Part shown: piece after piece, positions 34,522 to 43,299 of the stretch | Numbering within the stretch: position 1 is the first letter of the stretch | Layout of the letters: each line of letters begins with the position of its first letter | From: Saccharothrix obliqua | Lineage (GTDB): Bacteria > Actinomycetota > Actinomycetes > Mycobacteriales > Pseudonocardiaceae | Length of the DNA: 64,000 bases | Assembly (NCBI RefSeq): GCF_019375475.1 | Contig: NZ_JAHXGQ010000003.1 | Coordinates: 62,001-126,000 of the forward strand | Direction of reading: 5' to 3' | Notes under the pieces: generated by a model | Databases searched by the model: none | Told to the model about the DNA's origin: nothing | Seen by the model: only the letters and a program-made list of their open reading frames with translations | Translations under genes and position numbers: made by a program

Positions 34522-35636
34522 GGGTCGGCATAGTCTGCCCGTACTCCTTCGAGGTGCCCGGAGGGGTGCAGGCGCACGTGGTCGACCTGGCGCGCGCGCT
34601 GCGGTCGCTGGGGCACCAGGTGGAGGTGCTCGGCCCGGCCGACGACGACACCCCGGTGCCGGAGTTCGTGACGCCCACCGGTCGCGCGGTCGGCATCCCG
34701 TACAACGGGTCGGTGGCGCGCCTGTCGTTCGGGCCGGTGTCGTTCGCGCGGGTGCGGCGGTGGATCGGCGAGCACGAGTTCGACGTGCTGCACCTGCACG
34801 AGCCGACCGCGCCCTCGCTGTCCATGCTCGCGCTCATGCTGGCGGACGGGCCGATCGTGGCCACGTTCCACACCTCCACGCCGCGGTCGAAGATGCTGTC
34901 GGCGTTCCAGGTCGTGCTCCAGCCGTTCCTGGAGAAGATCACCGCCCGGATCGCGGTGTCCGCGCTGGCCAGGCGGGTGCAGGTGGAGCACCTGGGCGGG
35001 GACGCGGTGGAGATCCCGAACGGCGTCGACGTGGGCTTCTTCGCCGACGCCGAACCGCTGCCGGGCTACCCGCGGCCCGGCGGCGCGGTCGGGTTCGTCG
35101 GCCGGTTCACCGAGCCCCGCAAGGGGATGCCGGTGCTGCTGGAGGCGTTCCGCGCGCTGGACGACGACGTGCGGCTGCTGATCGTCGGGCGCGGCGACGA
35201 GGCCGAGCTGCGCAAGGCCGCCGGGCGGGAGCTGGCGGCCCGCATGGACTTCCTGGGCATGGTGGACGACGAGACCAAGGCACGCGCGCTGCGCAGCGTG
35301 GACGTGTACTGCGCCCCGAACACCGGCGGCGAGAGCTTCGGCATCATCCTCACCGAGGCCATGTCCGCCGGGACGGCGGTGGTGGCGAGCGACCTCGACG
35401 CGTTCCGCCGGGTGCTGGACGACGGGCGGGCGGGCGTGCTGACCCCGGTCGGCGAACCGGCAGCGCTCGCGGCGGCGTTGCGCGACCTGCTGGCGGACCC
35501 GGCGCGGCGCGCGGGCTACGTGGACGCGGCGCGGCAGCGGGTGATGACCTACGACTGGTCGGTGGTGGCCGGGCAGGTGCTCCGGGTGTACGAGAGCGCC
35601 ATGGCCGCCGACCCGCGACGGGTGGGTGAGGCGTGA
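34518..35636 (+). CDS. pimA: Phosphatidylinositol alpha-mannosyltransferase
   Basis: This 372-aa GT4 glycosyltransferase transfers mannose from GDP-mannose to phosphatidylinositol, the first PIM step. It opens VGIVCPYSFEVPGGVQAHV (acceptor loop with the diglycine), has VATFHTSTPR in the first domain, and GFVGRFTEPRKGMPVLLEAF plus NTGGESFGIILTEAM (the E-x7-E nucleotide-sugar motif) in the second. GTG 34518 overlaps the acyltransferase stop by 4 bases. The chain of overlaps from pgsA to the nudix gene indicates one co-translated unit. Confidence 0.95.
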   Translation: MRVGIVCPYSFEVPGGVQAHVVDLARALRSLGHQVEVLGPADDDTPVPEFVTPTGRAVGIPYNGSVARLSFGPVSFARVRRWIGEHEFDVLHLHEPTAPSLSMLALMLADGPIVATFHTSTPRSKMLSAFQVVLQPFLEKITARIAVSALARRVQVEHLGGDAVEIPNGVDVGFFADAEPLPGYPRPGGAVGFVGRFTEPRKGMPVLLEAFRALDDDVRLLIVGRGDEAELRKAAGRELAARMDFLGMVDDETKARALRSVDVYCAPNTGGESFGIILTEAMSAGTAVVASDLDAFRRVLDDGRAGVLTPVGEPAALAAALRDLLADPARRAGYVDAARQRVMTYDWSVVAGQVLRVYESAMAADPRRVGEA

Positions 35637-36598
35637 CCAGTTCCGGGATGGCGTCGGCGTTCCTGGTGCTGCTCGGCCTGCTGGTGCTGGTGGGCCCGTG
35701 GGTGCTGGGCACCGCCAACCGGCTGGACCGGCTGCACGTGCGCACGGACGCCGCGTGGGCCGCGCTGGACGCGGCGCTGGCGCGGCGGGCCGTGGTGACG
35801 CGGGCCGTCGCGGCGGTGTGCGACCAGGCGGGGCTGCGTGCGGCGGCCGACCGGGCGGAGCGGGCCGCGCGCCCGGACCGCGAGGCGGCGGAGAACGAGC
35901 TGAGCGGCCTGCTCGCCGACCTCGACCGGTCGGCGCTCGCGCCCGCGCTGGCGGCGGAGCTGTCCGACGCCGAGCAACGCGTGGTGCTGGCCAGGCGCGT
36001 GCACAACGACGCCGTGCGGGACACGCTGGCGTTGCGGCGGTGGCGGCTGGTGCGCTGGCTGCGCCTCGCGGGCACCGCGCCGACGCCGGCGTACTTCGAG
36101 ATCGCCGAACCGGCCGCGGACGTGCCGACGCAGCGCGTGTCGGCGCGGGTGGTGCTGGTCGACGGCGACGACCGCGTGCTGTTGTTCGAGGGGTTCGACC
36201 CGGCGCGGCCGGACGAGTTGTTCTGGTTCACCGTGGGCGGCGGGGTGGAGCCCGCCGAGGACCTGCGGGCGGCGGCCCTGCGCGAGGCGCACGAGGAGAC
36301 GGGGCTGCGGCTCGTGCCGGACGACCTCGCGGGCCCGGTGTGGAAGCGCCAGGCGGTGTTCCGCTTCGACGGCCTGAGCTACGCCGCCGAGGAGTGGTTC
36401 TTCGTGGCGCGGACGACCGCGGCGGAGGTCGACACGTCCCGCTTCAACGACCTGGAACGCCGCACCATCCTCCGCCACCGGTGGTGGTCGGTGGCCGAGC
36501 TGCGCGCCACCGACGCCACCGTGTACCCGGTCCAGCTGGCCGAGCTGCTGCCGGACGCGCTCGCCGGCTGGGACGGGACGACGCGCCCGGTCCGCTGA
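35633..36598 (+). CDS. Membrane-anchored NUDIX hydrolase of the pim operon
   Basis: The 321-aa protein has one N-terminal membrane helix (about residues 5-28, AFLVLLGLLVLVGPWVLG), a charged coiled-coil region to about 145, and a C-terminal NUDIX domain. The Nudix box starts GGGVEPAEDL near residue 202 and contains REAHEETGL, matching REUXEEXGU. A protein of this layout occupies the same place after pimA in mycobacteria. The nucleotide or lipid-diphosphate substrate is unknown. It starts on a GTGA overlap with pimA and ends the backbone block; the next gene is convergent. Confidence 0.9.
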   Translation: MTSSGMASAFLVLLGLLVLVGPWVLGTANRLDRLHVRTDAAWAALDAALARRAVVTRAVAAVCDQAGLRAAADRAERAARPDREAAENELSGLLADLDRSALAPALAAELSDAEQRVVLARRVHNDAVRDTLALRRWRLVRWLRLAGTAPTPAYFEIAEPAADVPTQRVSARVVLVDGDDRVLLFEGFDPARPDELFWFTVGGGVEPAEDLRAAALREAHEETGLRLVPDDLAGPVWKRQAVFRFDGLSYAAEEWFFVARTTAAEVDTSRFNDLERRTILRHRWWSVAELRATDATVYPVQLAELLPDALAGWDGTTRPVR

Positions 36599-36610
36599 CC
36601 GCGCACGGCG

Positions 36611-36985
36611 TCAGAGCACGAAGGTCGCGATCATCTGGCCGAGCAGGCGGACGTCGGCGTGGCCCCGGAACTCCAGGCGGACCTGGCCCAGGCCGGAGAA
36701 CCAGAGGTCCAGTTCGGCGTCCATGTCGAAGGTGCCGGCGGTTTCGATGGAGAACGCCTGCACGCGGCTGTAGGGCAGCGACGTGAAGTCCTTCTTGCGG
36801 CCCGTCATGCCCTGCACGTTGACCGCGATCACGCGCTTGTCGGTGAACACCACGAAGTCGCGCACCGTCTTGAAGCACGACACGATGCGCTCGCCCTGGA
36901 TCAGGATCGGCGACACCTGCGGTGCGATGTCCTCCGGTCGGCACGGCGCGAGCTTGAACACGGATGCTTTCTCGAAGTCGATCAC
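36611..36985 (-). CDS. Small bacterial PH-domain protein
   Basis: The 124-aa product looks like a single bacterial pleckstrin-homology-like domain: alternating strands such as RIVSCFKTVRDFVVFTDKRV, IAVNVQGMTGRKKDFTSLPY and VQAFSIETAG, then a C-terminal helix. Such proteins of about 125 aa are common, cytosolic and of unknown function, though bPH domains often form ring-like oligomers. GTG 36985 gives the family N-terminus (IDFEKASVFKLAP); its GGAG is very close (2 bases), and a TTG 45 bases further upstream is an alternative start. Confidence 0.8.
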   Translation of the reverse strand: MIDFEKASVFKLAPCRPEDIAPQVSPILIQGERIVSCFKTVRDFVVFTDKRVIAVNVQGMTGRKKDFTSLPYSRVQAFSIETAGTFDMDAELDLWFSGLGQVRLEFRGHADVRLLGQMIATFVL

Positions 36986-37123
36986 GGCTCCGACGGTACC
37001 CGCCGCCGGGCGCCGACCGGGCGCCTCCAACCCGATTCCAGGGCGGGTATCGGGGACATCCCGGAGATTCGATGCACCCGGAGCGGGGGTGTTCCGGGGC
37101 GCGACCCGCCCCGGAACCGCCCG

Positions 37124-37636
37124 TCACGCCCAGCCGGCCGCGTTCGTCGCCGTCTCGCGCGAGATGCCCGAACCGGTGCCCGGGAAACCACCGAACCGGT
37201 CCGCGTGCAGGTGCGCGAAGAAGTAGGGCATCCTCTCGCACTCGGCGTCCTGGACGGCCATGCGCGGATCGGCCGCCACGGCCGTGTAGAACTCCCGCCC
37301 CAGCACCACGATGAAACCCCGCGCGTACAGGAAACCGTCGTCCGAGCCGTCGGTCACCTCGTGCACGTCCTGGCGGTCGATGTCGTGCATCTTGCGCTCC
37401 ACGACCGCGTCCAGCGCCGTCAGCTCCTCGCTGGACAGCCCCTCGGTGGCGGTGCGCAGCGCGTCGAGCACCGCGTCCAGGTGGTCGTCCAGCTCGTCCA
37501 CCGCCGCGAAGCCGTCGTCCTCCTCCGGCACCCGCTTGGCCAACGCCGCGCGCACACCGTTCGCCTCGGGGCCCGCCCCGGCCCAGGCGTCTTCCAGCAG
37601 AGCCCAGAACCGGGCTTCATCGGTCTCGAATGTCAC
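37124..37636 (-). CDS. DUF4240 domain protein
   Basis: The 170-aa protein fits DUF4240: TFETDEARFWALLEDAWAG at the N-terminus and a central HEVTDGSDDGFLYARGFIVV with GREFYTAVAADP. The C-terminal extension (FFAHLHADRFGGFPGTGSGI) is specific. These families often accompany polymorphic-toxin or immunity genes, but no such partner is seen here and the role is unknown. GTG 37636 was preferred over TTG 37666 because the family starts at the TFETDEARFW strand-helix. Confidence 0.78.
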   Translation of the reverse strand: MTFETDEARFWALLEDAWAGAGPEANGVRAALAKRVPEEDDGFAAVDELDDHLDAVLDALRTATEGLSSEELTALDAVVERKMHDIDRQDVHEVTDGSDDGFLYARGFIVVLGREFYTAVAADPRMAVQDAECERMPYFFAHLHADRFGGFPGTGSGISRETATNAAGWA

Positions 37637-37696
37637 GGTGCGGACCCTAGCGGCGAGGTCCGACAATTCGGACCGCCGGGTCCGCGACCAGCGCCT

Positions 37697-38689
37697 TCAG
37701 ACCGCCGGCAGGACGTCTTCCCCGTACGCGGCCAGCGTTTCGGCCTTCGCGTCGTGCATCAGGTACAGCGCGAAGTTGTCCACGCCCAGCTCGCGCAGCT
37801 CGTGCAGCCGCTCCACGTGCGCCGCCGCCGGGCCCAGCAGGCAGAAGCGGTCCACGACGGAGTCCGGCACGAAGTCCGCCGACCGGTTGCCCGCCCGGCC
37901 GTGGTGCGCGTAGTCGTACTCGCGCCTGCCCTTGATGTAGTCGGTCAACGCCACGGGCACGGCGCCCTGGTCGCCGTACCGGGCCACCAGGTCGGCCACG
38001 TGGTTGCCGACCATGCCGCCGAACCAGCGCAACTGGTCCCGCTGGTGCGCCAGGTCCCGCCCGACGTACGCGGGCGCGGCCACGCACACCGTGACGTCGT
38101 CCGGGGCGCGGCCGGCGGCCACCGCCGCGTCCCGCACCGCGCCGATGGTCCAGCGGGCGATGTCCGGGTCGGCGGTCTGGAGGATGAACCCGTCGGCCTG
38201 CTCACCCGCCAGCTTCAACGCACGCGGCCCGTACGCGGCCATCCACATCTCCAGCTTCCCGTCCCGCACCCACGGGATGCGGACCGGCGTGCCGTGGTGG
38301 AGCACCTCGCGGCCCTCGGCCAGCCCCTTCACCACGGTCATCGCCGCGGCGAGCGTGGCCAGCGACGCGGGCGGACGCCCGATCACCCGCCGTGCCGAGT
38401 CGCCGCGCCCGATGCCGCACACGGTGCGGTTGCCGAACATGTCGTTCAACGTCGCGAACAACGACGCGAGCACCGACCAGTCCCGGGTGACCGGGTTGGT
38501 CACCATCGGGCCGACCACGAGGTCCTTGGTCGCGGCCAGCACCTGCGAGTAGATGACGAACGGCTCCTGCCACAGCACGGTCGAGTCGAACGTCCAGCCG
38601 TAGCGGAAACCGCTGTCCTCGGCGGTTCTCAGCGCCGCGACCACGTCACGCGCGGGCGGGTCGGTCTGCAACACCACGCCGAAGTCCAC
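37697..38689 (-). CDS. LLM-class (F420/flavin-dependent) oxidoreductase
   Basis: This 330-aa luciferase-like TIM-barrel enzyme starts VDFGVVLQTDPPARDVV and contains GFRYGWTFDSTVLWQEPFV, VGPMVTNPVTRDWSVLASL and GIGRGDSARRVIG. The pattern fits the F420-dependent CPS_4043/TIGR03842 subgroup as I know it. It is the last gene of the ureidopropionase-dihydropyrimidinase operon, 8 bases downstream of the latter, with AGGAGG four bases before GTG 38689. No dihydropyrimidine dehydrogenase lies in the window, so it is a candidate for the missing pyrimidine-reducing or -opening step (inference). RutA, a uracil-opening flavoenzyme, belongs to the same superfamily. Confidence 0.85.
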   Translation of the reverse strand: MDFGVVLQTDPPARDVVAALRTAEDSGFRYGWTFDSTVLWQEPFVIYSQVLAATKDLVVGPMVTNPVTRDWSVLASLFATLNDMFGNRTVCGIGRGDSARRVIGRPPASLATLAAAMTVVKGLAEGREVLHHGTPVRIPWVRDGKLEMWMAAYGPRALKLAGEQADGFILQTADPDIARWTIGAVRDAAVAAGRAPDDVTVCVAAPAYVGRDLAHQRDQLRWFGGMVGNHVADLVARYGDQGAVPVALTDYIKGRREYDYAHHGRAGNRSADFVPDSVVDRFCLLGPAAAHVERLHELRELGVDNFALYLMHDAKAETLAAYGEDVLPAV

Positions 38690-38697
38690 GACGCCTC

Positions 38698-40083
38698 CTA
38701 CACCAGGTACTCGTTCGGCCCGCGGGTGAGGAACCGGCCGTGCCCGACCGCGCCCCGGAAACCGGACCCGTCCACGACGACCCGCCCGCGCGACAACACC
38801 ACGTCGACCTTCCCGGTCAGCTCGAAACCCTCGTACGCCGAGTAGTCCACGTTCATGTGGTGCGTCGCCGCCGAGATGGTCTGCCGCGCGTTCGGGTCGT
38901 ACACGACGAGGTCCGCGTCCGCGCCGGGCGCGACCACGCCCTTGCGGGGGTGCAGCCCGAACAGCCGGGCGGGCGTGGTGGAGCAGATCTCCACCCACCG
39001 CGCCAGGCCGATCTCGCCCCGCACCACGCCCTGGTGCAGCAGGTCGACCCGGTGCTCGACGCCCGGTATCCCGTTGGGGATGCGGGAGAAGTCGCCGCGC
39101 CCGAGTTCCTTCTGCTCCGCGAAGCAGAACGGGCAGTGGTCGGTGGACACCGCGGACAGGGCGTTGGTGCGCAGCCCGCGCCACAGCTCCGCCTGGTGCC
39201 AGGCGGGGCGCGGCGGGGGAGAGGCGACGTACTTCGCACCCTCGAAACCCGGTTTCGCCAGGTCCGCCAGCGACAGGTAGAGGTACTGCGGGCACGTCTC
39301 GGCGAACACGTTGCGCCCTTCCGCACGGGCCCGGCCCACCGCGTCCAGCGCCTGCGCCGCCGACAGGTGCACGACGTACAGCGGGCAGCCGGTGACCGCC
39401 GCCAGGGTGATCGCGCGGGACGTGGCCTCGCCCTCCAGTTCGGGTGGTCGGGTCAGCCCGTGCTCCACGGGTGCGGTGCGGCCCTCGGCGAGGGCCCGCG
39501 CGACGAGCTGGTCGATCGCGATGCCGTTCTCGGCGTGCATCATGACCGTCGCGCCGATCTCCCGCGACCTGGCCATCGCGCGCAGGATCTCGCCGTCGGT
39601 GGCGTAGAAGACGCCGGGGTAGGCCATGAACAGCTTGAACGTGTTCACGCCCGCGTTCGCGCAGGACTCCATCTCCTTCAGCGACGTGTCGTTGACGTCG
39701 GAGACGATCATGTGGAACCCGTAGTCGACCGCGCAGTTCCCGTCCGCCTTGGCGTGCCACCGGTCCAGGGTCGAGAGCAGCGATGCGCCCTTGGCCTGCA
39801 CGGCGAAGTCGATGATCGTCGTGGTGCCGCCCCACGCCGCCGCCGTGGTGCCGGTGGCGAACGTGTCCGCCGAGAACGTGCCGCCGAACGGCATCTCCAT
39901 GTGCGTGTGCGCGTCGACCGCGCCGGGGATCACGTACTTCCCGGTGGCGTCCACGACCTCGTCCGCCTCGACCGGGAAGCCCGGTGCGAGCAGCGCGGCG
40001 ACGCGCTCGCCCACCACCAGCACGTCCGCCTCGACGGCGCCGGTCGCGTTCACCACCAGCCCGCCCGCGACCAGGGTGCTCAT
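38698..40083 (-). CDS. Dihydropyrimidinase / hydantoinase
   Basis: This 461-aa amidohydrolase has metal ligands in PGAVDAHTHMEMPFGG (HxH), a carboxylated-lysine segment NTFKLFMAYPG, and later HAENG, VVHLSAAQALDAV and SAVSTDHCPFCF (catalytic Asp). It opens dihydrouracil/dihydrothymine to the N-carbamoyl-beta-amino acid. It overlaps the upstream ureidopropionase gene by 4 bases (ATGA), consistent with sequential steps of one pathway. Length is that of the bacterial family, and all ligands are present. Confidence 0.93.
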   Translation of the reverse strand: MSTLVAGGLVVNATGAVEADVLVVGERVAALLAPGFPVEADEVVDATGKYVIPGAVDAHTHMEMPFGGTFSADTFATGTTAAAWGGTTTIIDFAVQAKGASLLSTLDRWHAKADGNCAVDYGFHMIVSDVNDTSLKEMESCANAGVNTFKLFMAYPGVFYATDGEILRAMARSREIGATVMMHAENGIAIDQLVARALAEGRTAPVEHGLTRPPELEGEATSRAITLAAVTGCPLYVVHLSAAQALDAVGRARAEGRNVFAETCPQYLYLSLADLAKPGFEGAKYVASPPPRPAWHQAELWRGLRTNALSAVSTDHCPFCFAEQKELGRGDFSRIPNGIPGVEHRVDLLHQGVVRGEIGLARWVEICSTTPARLFGLHPRKGVVAPGADADLVVYDPNARQTISAATHHMNVDYSAYEGFELTGKVDVVLSRGRVVVDGSGFRGAVGHGRFLTRGPNEYLV

Positions 40084-40922
40084 GGCCGCACCAGCGGTTC
40101 GTACGTGTCCGGGCGGCGGTCGCGGTAGAACGCCCACAGGTCCCGGACCTCGGCGAGCCGGTCCATGTCCAGGTCCCGGACCACGACCTCCCCCGCGGTG
40201 TCGGACGCGGCCTCGCCGACGAGCTGCCCGCGCGGGTCCACGAAGTAGGACTGGCCGTAGAAGTCGTTGTCCCCCAGCGGCTCCACGCCGACGCGGTTGA
40301 TCGTGCCGACGAAGAACTCGTTGGCCACCGCGGCGGCGGGCTGCTCCAGCCGCCACAGGTACTCGGACAGGCCGCGCGAGGTCGCGGACGGGTTGAACAC
40401 GATCCGCGCGCCGCCCAGCCCGAGCGCCCGCCAGCCCTCCGGGAAGTGGCGCTCGTAGCAGATGTAGACGCCGATCCGGCCGACCGCCGTGTCGAACACC
40501 GGGTAGCCGAGGTTGCCGGGTCGGAAGTAGAACTTCTCCCAGAAGCCCCGCACCTGCGGGATGTGGTTCTTGCGGTGCTTGCCGAGGTACGTGCCGTCGG
40601 CGTCGATCACGGCCGCGGTGTTGAAGTAGACGCCGGGTTGCTCCTCCTCGTACACCGGCACCACCAGCACGACGCCGTGCCGCGCGGCCACCTCCCGCAT
40701 CAGCTCGGTGGTCGGCCCGTCCGGGACGCCTTCGGCGTACGAGTAGTACGCCGTGTCCTGCACCTGGCAGAAATACGGTCCGTAGAACAGCTCTTGCAGG
40801 CACACGACCTGCGCGCCTCGCGACGCGGCGGTGGCGATCGCCGACACCGCGTTCGCGATCATCGAGTCCTTGTCACCGGTCCACTCCTGCTGGACCAGAC
40901 CCGCGCGGACGGTGTTGCTCAC
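40080..40922 (-). CDS. Beta-ureidopropionase (nitrilase superfamily)
   Basis: This 280-aa carbon-nitrogen hydrolase has the Glu-Lys-Cys triad: Glu44 in CLQELFYGPYF, Lys118 in GKHRKNHIP and Cys155 in VYICYERHFPEGW. FWEKFYFRPGNLGYPV and NRVGVEPLG are characteristic of N-carbamoyl-amino-acid/beta-ureidopropionase members. It would release beta-alanine (or beta-aminoisobutyrate), CO2 and ammonia. GTG 40922 has GGAGGGAGG upstream; a longer in-frame ATG start at 41036 would add an out-of-family, proline-rich stretch and was rejected. First gene of the leftward operon. Confidence 0.91.
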   Translation of the reverse strand: MSNTVRAGLVQQEWTGDKDSMIANAVSAIATAASRGAQVVCLQELFYGPYFCQVQDTAYYSYAEGVPDGPTTELMREVAARHGVVLVVPVYEEEQPGVYFNTAAVIDADGTYLGKHRKNHIPQVRGFWEKFYFRPGNLGYPVFDTAVGRIGVYICYERHFPEGWRALGLGGARIVFNPSATSRGLSEYLWRLEQPAAAVANEFFVGTINRVGVEPLGDNDFYGQSYFVDPRGQLVGEAASDTAGEVVVRDLDMDRLAEVRDLWAFYRDRRPDTYEPLVRP

Positions 40923-41020
40923 GCGTCCTCCCTCCGGGGTGGCCGGGCCGGGCGACGTCCGGGGTCCCACCGGGACGGGTGTGACCTGGGCCGGGGGTGG
41001 TCGCCCGCCCCGGCCAGGCT

Positions 41021-41037
41021 TGTGAAAATCCCTCACA
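41021..41037. promoter_or_regulatory. Candidate LysR-type operator
   Basis: TGTGA (41021-41025) and TCACA (41033-41037) are perfect inverted arms with a 7-base spacer, so the site fits the T-N11-A rule of LysR boxes. It lies about 100 bases upstream of the ureidopropionase start and in front of the divergent LysR gene. Confidence 0.5.
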
Positions 41038-41103
41038 TGAGTGGGACTGCGGGATTTCCACCCGAAATCCTCAGCGCGTCGCGCGTGTGCTGGGCAGTGT
41101 CAA

Positions 41104-41143
41104 AGTGTTCATGCTTGTGGTCTTCTGACAACACAGTGTTCAT
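41104..41143. repeat. Direct AGTGTTCAT repeats, 31 bases apart
   Basis: AGTGTTCAT occurs at 41104-41112 and again at 41135-41143. The 31-base spacing is close to three helical turns, as expected for two bound protein units on the same face. The repeats lie about 100 bases upstream of the LysR start. Confidence 0.45.
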
Positions 41144-41239
41144 CGTGGACCGGTGCTCCGGTCCACCGCGCGCGGAATGGTCCCTCCGGCGCTCTCCGGA
41201 CCCTCGACTGGGTGTGTCCGTTCACCTACCGTCGGTTGG

Positions 41240-42217
41240 ATGAAGCTCGAACTGAGACACCTGCGCGTGGTGTGCGCCATCGCCGACGCGGGCAGCCTCT
41301 CGAAGGCGTCTTCCTTGCTGGGCCTGGCGCAACCCGCGCTCACCGCGCAACTGCACCGGATCGAGGGCCTGCTCGGGGGCAAGCTGTTCGAGCGCGATCA
41401 CAAGGGCGCGCGTCCCACCACGCTCGGCGAACTGGTGCTGGAGCGGGCCCGCGTGCTGCTGCCGGCGTTCTCCCGCCTCCAGGAGGACGCGCTGCGCCTG
41501 GTCGACGACACCATGCCCACCGAGCGGTACCGGGTGGGCGCGGTGAACGGTCCGATGCTCGGCGGTGTCGTGCACCGGATCACCGAGTCGCACCCGGGCG
41601 CGCACGTCAGCACCCAGGTCTCGTGGTCGAACGAGGAGTTGGCGTCCGCGGTCGCCCAGGGGCGGCTGGACTACGTGCTGGCCGCCGTCTGCGGTGACGC
41701 GCCACCCCCGTCCGACCACGGGCTCACCTGGAGCCTGATCGCGGTCGACCCGATCTTCGTGCTCATGCCCGAGGACCACCCCTTCACCCTGCTGGAAGAG
41801 GTGGAGCTGGGCGCCCTCAAGGACATGCAGTGGGCCGTGGTGCCCGGCGACGGCTGCTTCGGCGAGTGCTTCGTGGCCGCGTGCAGCCGCTCCGGCTTCA
41901 CACCGCGCACGATGTACGAGGTGGACATCAACAGCTGCATCGACCTGGCCTCGTCCGGGGACGCGGTCGCGCTGTGCCAACCCACCTTCCGCCGCGCGCC
42001 CGGCGTGGTCGCGATGCCCATCGCCGGCGCTCCGCTGCGCTGGCGGCACCTGATCGGCTGGGACCCGGAGAGCCCCGCCGCCGCCTTCGGACCGCAGGTG
42101 CTGCGGTACGCGGGTGAGGCGTACCGGGAAACCGCGGAGCGCAACCCCCGCTACACCGCGTGGCTGCGCGGCCACCCGGAGTTCGGCGTCGTGCGCAATC
42201 ACGCGGCGGTGCCGTGA
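41240..42217 (+). CDS. LysR-family transcriptional regulator
   Basis: The 325-aa regulator has an N-terminal winged HTH (residues 1-62: LRHLRVVCAIADAGSLSKAS, then LAQPALTAQLHRIEGLLG) and a LysR substrate-binding domain from about residue 92. It is divergent from the ureidopropionase-dihydropyrimidinase-LLM operon, whose control is its likely job, with a pathway intermediate as inducer (inference). ATG 41240 gives the family start MKLELRHLRVV. Confidence 0.92.
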   Translation: MKLELRHLRVVCAIADAGSLSKASSLLGLAQPALTAQLHRIEGLLGGKLFERDHKGARPTTLGELVLERARVLLPAFSRLQEDALRLVDDTMPTERYRVGAVNGPMLGGVVHRITESHPGAHVSTQVSWSNEELASAVAQGRLDYVLAAVCGDAPPPSDHGLTWSLIAVDPIFVLMPEDHPFTLLEEVELGALKDMQWAVVPGDGCFGECFVAACSRSGFTPRTMYEVDINSCIDLASSGDAVALCQPTFRRAPGVVAMPIAGAPLRWRHLIGWDPESPAAAFGPQVLRYAGEAYRETAERNPRYTAWLRGHPEFGVVRNHAAVP

Positions 42218-42728
42218 GCACCTGCCCGTTGAAATCCCCTGCCATAACTCCGTCGTATGACCTATCCGTTATCACCGCGCCCGTGCGGTGCGAATTACTG
42301 CTCACGGGGAATTACCGCCTTTCTGCGCGGGGGCGTTCCGCCGACGACGTGGTCGGGGTGACCCGGTCGGGTCCACTCCGGACCGGTGCGCTCGTCGACC
42401 GCCACCCCGCCACGCGCGACCCGGCGCACGGCGTCCGGGCGCACCGCGACTCCGGCGGTCGTCCGCCGGGGGTCACCGGCCCCTGAAACCCGGGGGAGCG
42501 GAAACCGTCGCGGGTCCGTGCCGAGTCTCCCCGGCGTGGGCCCGCGACGGGCCGTCCACCGTGGACGGACACGTGGCGTGTCGTCGACCGCCCGTCCGTG
42601 GCATCTCGTTCGGGTGAGCGGTGATCCGCGGTGTCGTTCACCCTATCGAGCGGGTGTGGTCGGCAGGCCGGGCTGCCGATGAGGGAGGGGTCAACCGTTT
42701 CGGTCCCCGAACCCCTGATGGGAACATC
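42218..42728. other. Long intergenic region with a 17-bp palindrome
   Basis: These 511 bases have no supported gene. An AT-richer segment at about 42228-42320 stands out from the surroundings and may hold a promoter. A perfect 17-bp palindrome lies at 42552-42568. The rest is GC-rich and featureless by eye. Confidence 0.5.
42552..42568. promoter_or_regulatory. 17-bp palindrome, candidate operator
   Basis: CCGTCCAC (42552-42559) and GTGGACGG (42561-42568) are perfect inverted arms around a single C. It lies about 160 bases upstream of the small secreted-protein gene. Confidence 0.4.
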
Positions 42729-43286
42729 GTGTCTGCACACCGCCCGCGTGGACTCCTGCGTGCCGCCGCCCTGCTCGCCGTCGGCGCGTCGCCCCTGCTC
42801 GTCGGCGCCGCCTCGGCCGCCGAGGCGCCGCTGGACATCGCGGAGAACCAGCTCGGCAAGACCTCCAACGTCGACGTGGACGTGACCAAGACGATCACGG
42901 GCGCCGTGCCCGGCAAGGCGCTGCCGTCCCCGGCGAACCTCGTGCCCGTGAACCTCCCGGTGCTCGGTACGCCGGTTCCGCTGACCGCGCCGCCCGCCGC
43001 GCCCGGCGCGGTCACCCCGGGCGCGGTCACCCCCGGCCCGGTCACCCCCGGTTCGTCCGCCACCGGCGCGGTCACGCCGGGTTCGGTCACCCCGGCGTCC
43101 GCACCGGTCGCGTCCGCACCGCGGCTGCCCAGCGCCGCCCAGGCCCGCGACCTCCCGGTGAAGGGCGACATCACCGCACCGGGCGTGTCGAAGCCGGTGG
43201 GTCCGGTGCCCCCGCTGAAGTCCGCCACCCTGCCCGGCCTGGCGGACCAGGCGAAGCCGGCCGTGCCGCTGCCGCCGCTGGGCTGA
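42729..43286 (+). CDS. Small secreted Ala/Pro-rich repeat protein
   Basis: This 185-aa protein is not assigned to a family. Its N-terminus is a Sec signal peptide (RPRGLLRAAALLAVGASPLL, cleavage near AASA-AE). The first mature segment, DIAENQLGKTSNVDVDVTKT, is the only non-repetitive part. The remainder is low in complexity, with GAVTPGAVTPGPVTPG and GAVTPGSVTPAS repeats followed by proline/valine/alanine runs ending VPLPPLG. It looks like an extended cell-surface or secreted linker protein. GTG 42729 starts the signal peptide; an upstream in-frame ATG at 42621 would bury it. The stop lies 13 bases from the end of the convergent PucR gene. Confidence 0.72.
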   Translation: MSAHRPRGLLRAAALLAVGASPLLVGAASAAEAPLDIAENQLGKTSNVDVDVTKTITGAVPGKALPSPANLVPVNLPVLGTPVPLTAPPAAPGAVTPGAVTPGPVTPGSSATGAVTPGSVTPASAPVASAPRLPSAAQARDLPVKGDITAPGVSKPVGPVPPLKSATLPGLADQAKPAVPLPPLG

Positions 43287-43299
43287 GGCGTCGCCGGGA

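Larger units (their letters stand above)
40923..41239. other. Divergent intergenic region, pyrimidine operon / LysR
   Basis: These 317 bases contain the promoters of the ureidopropionase operon and of the LysR gene. Two operator-like elements are visible: an inverted TGTGA-N7-TCACA (41021-41037) and direct AGTGTTCAT repeats (41104 and 41135). Nothing else is recognised. Confidence 0.6.

Noticed and set aside
41021..41037. The TGTGA-N7-TCACA element as a CRP site
   Set aside because: CRP sites have a 6-base spacer; the 7-base spacer fits a LysR T-N11-A box next to a LysR gene better.
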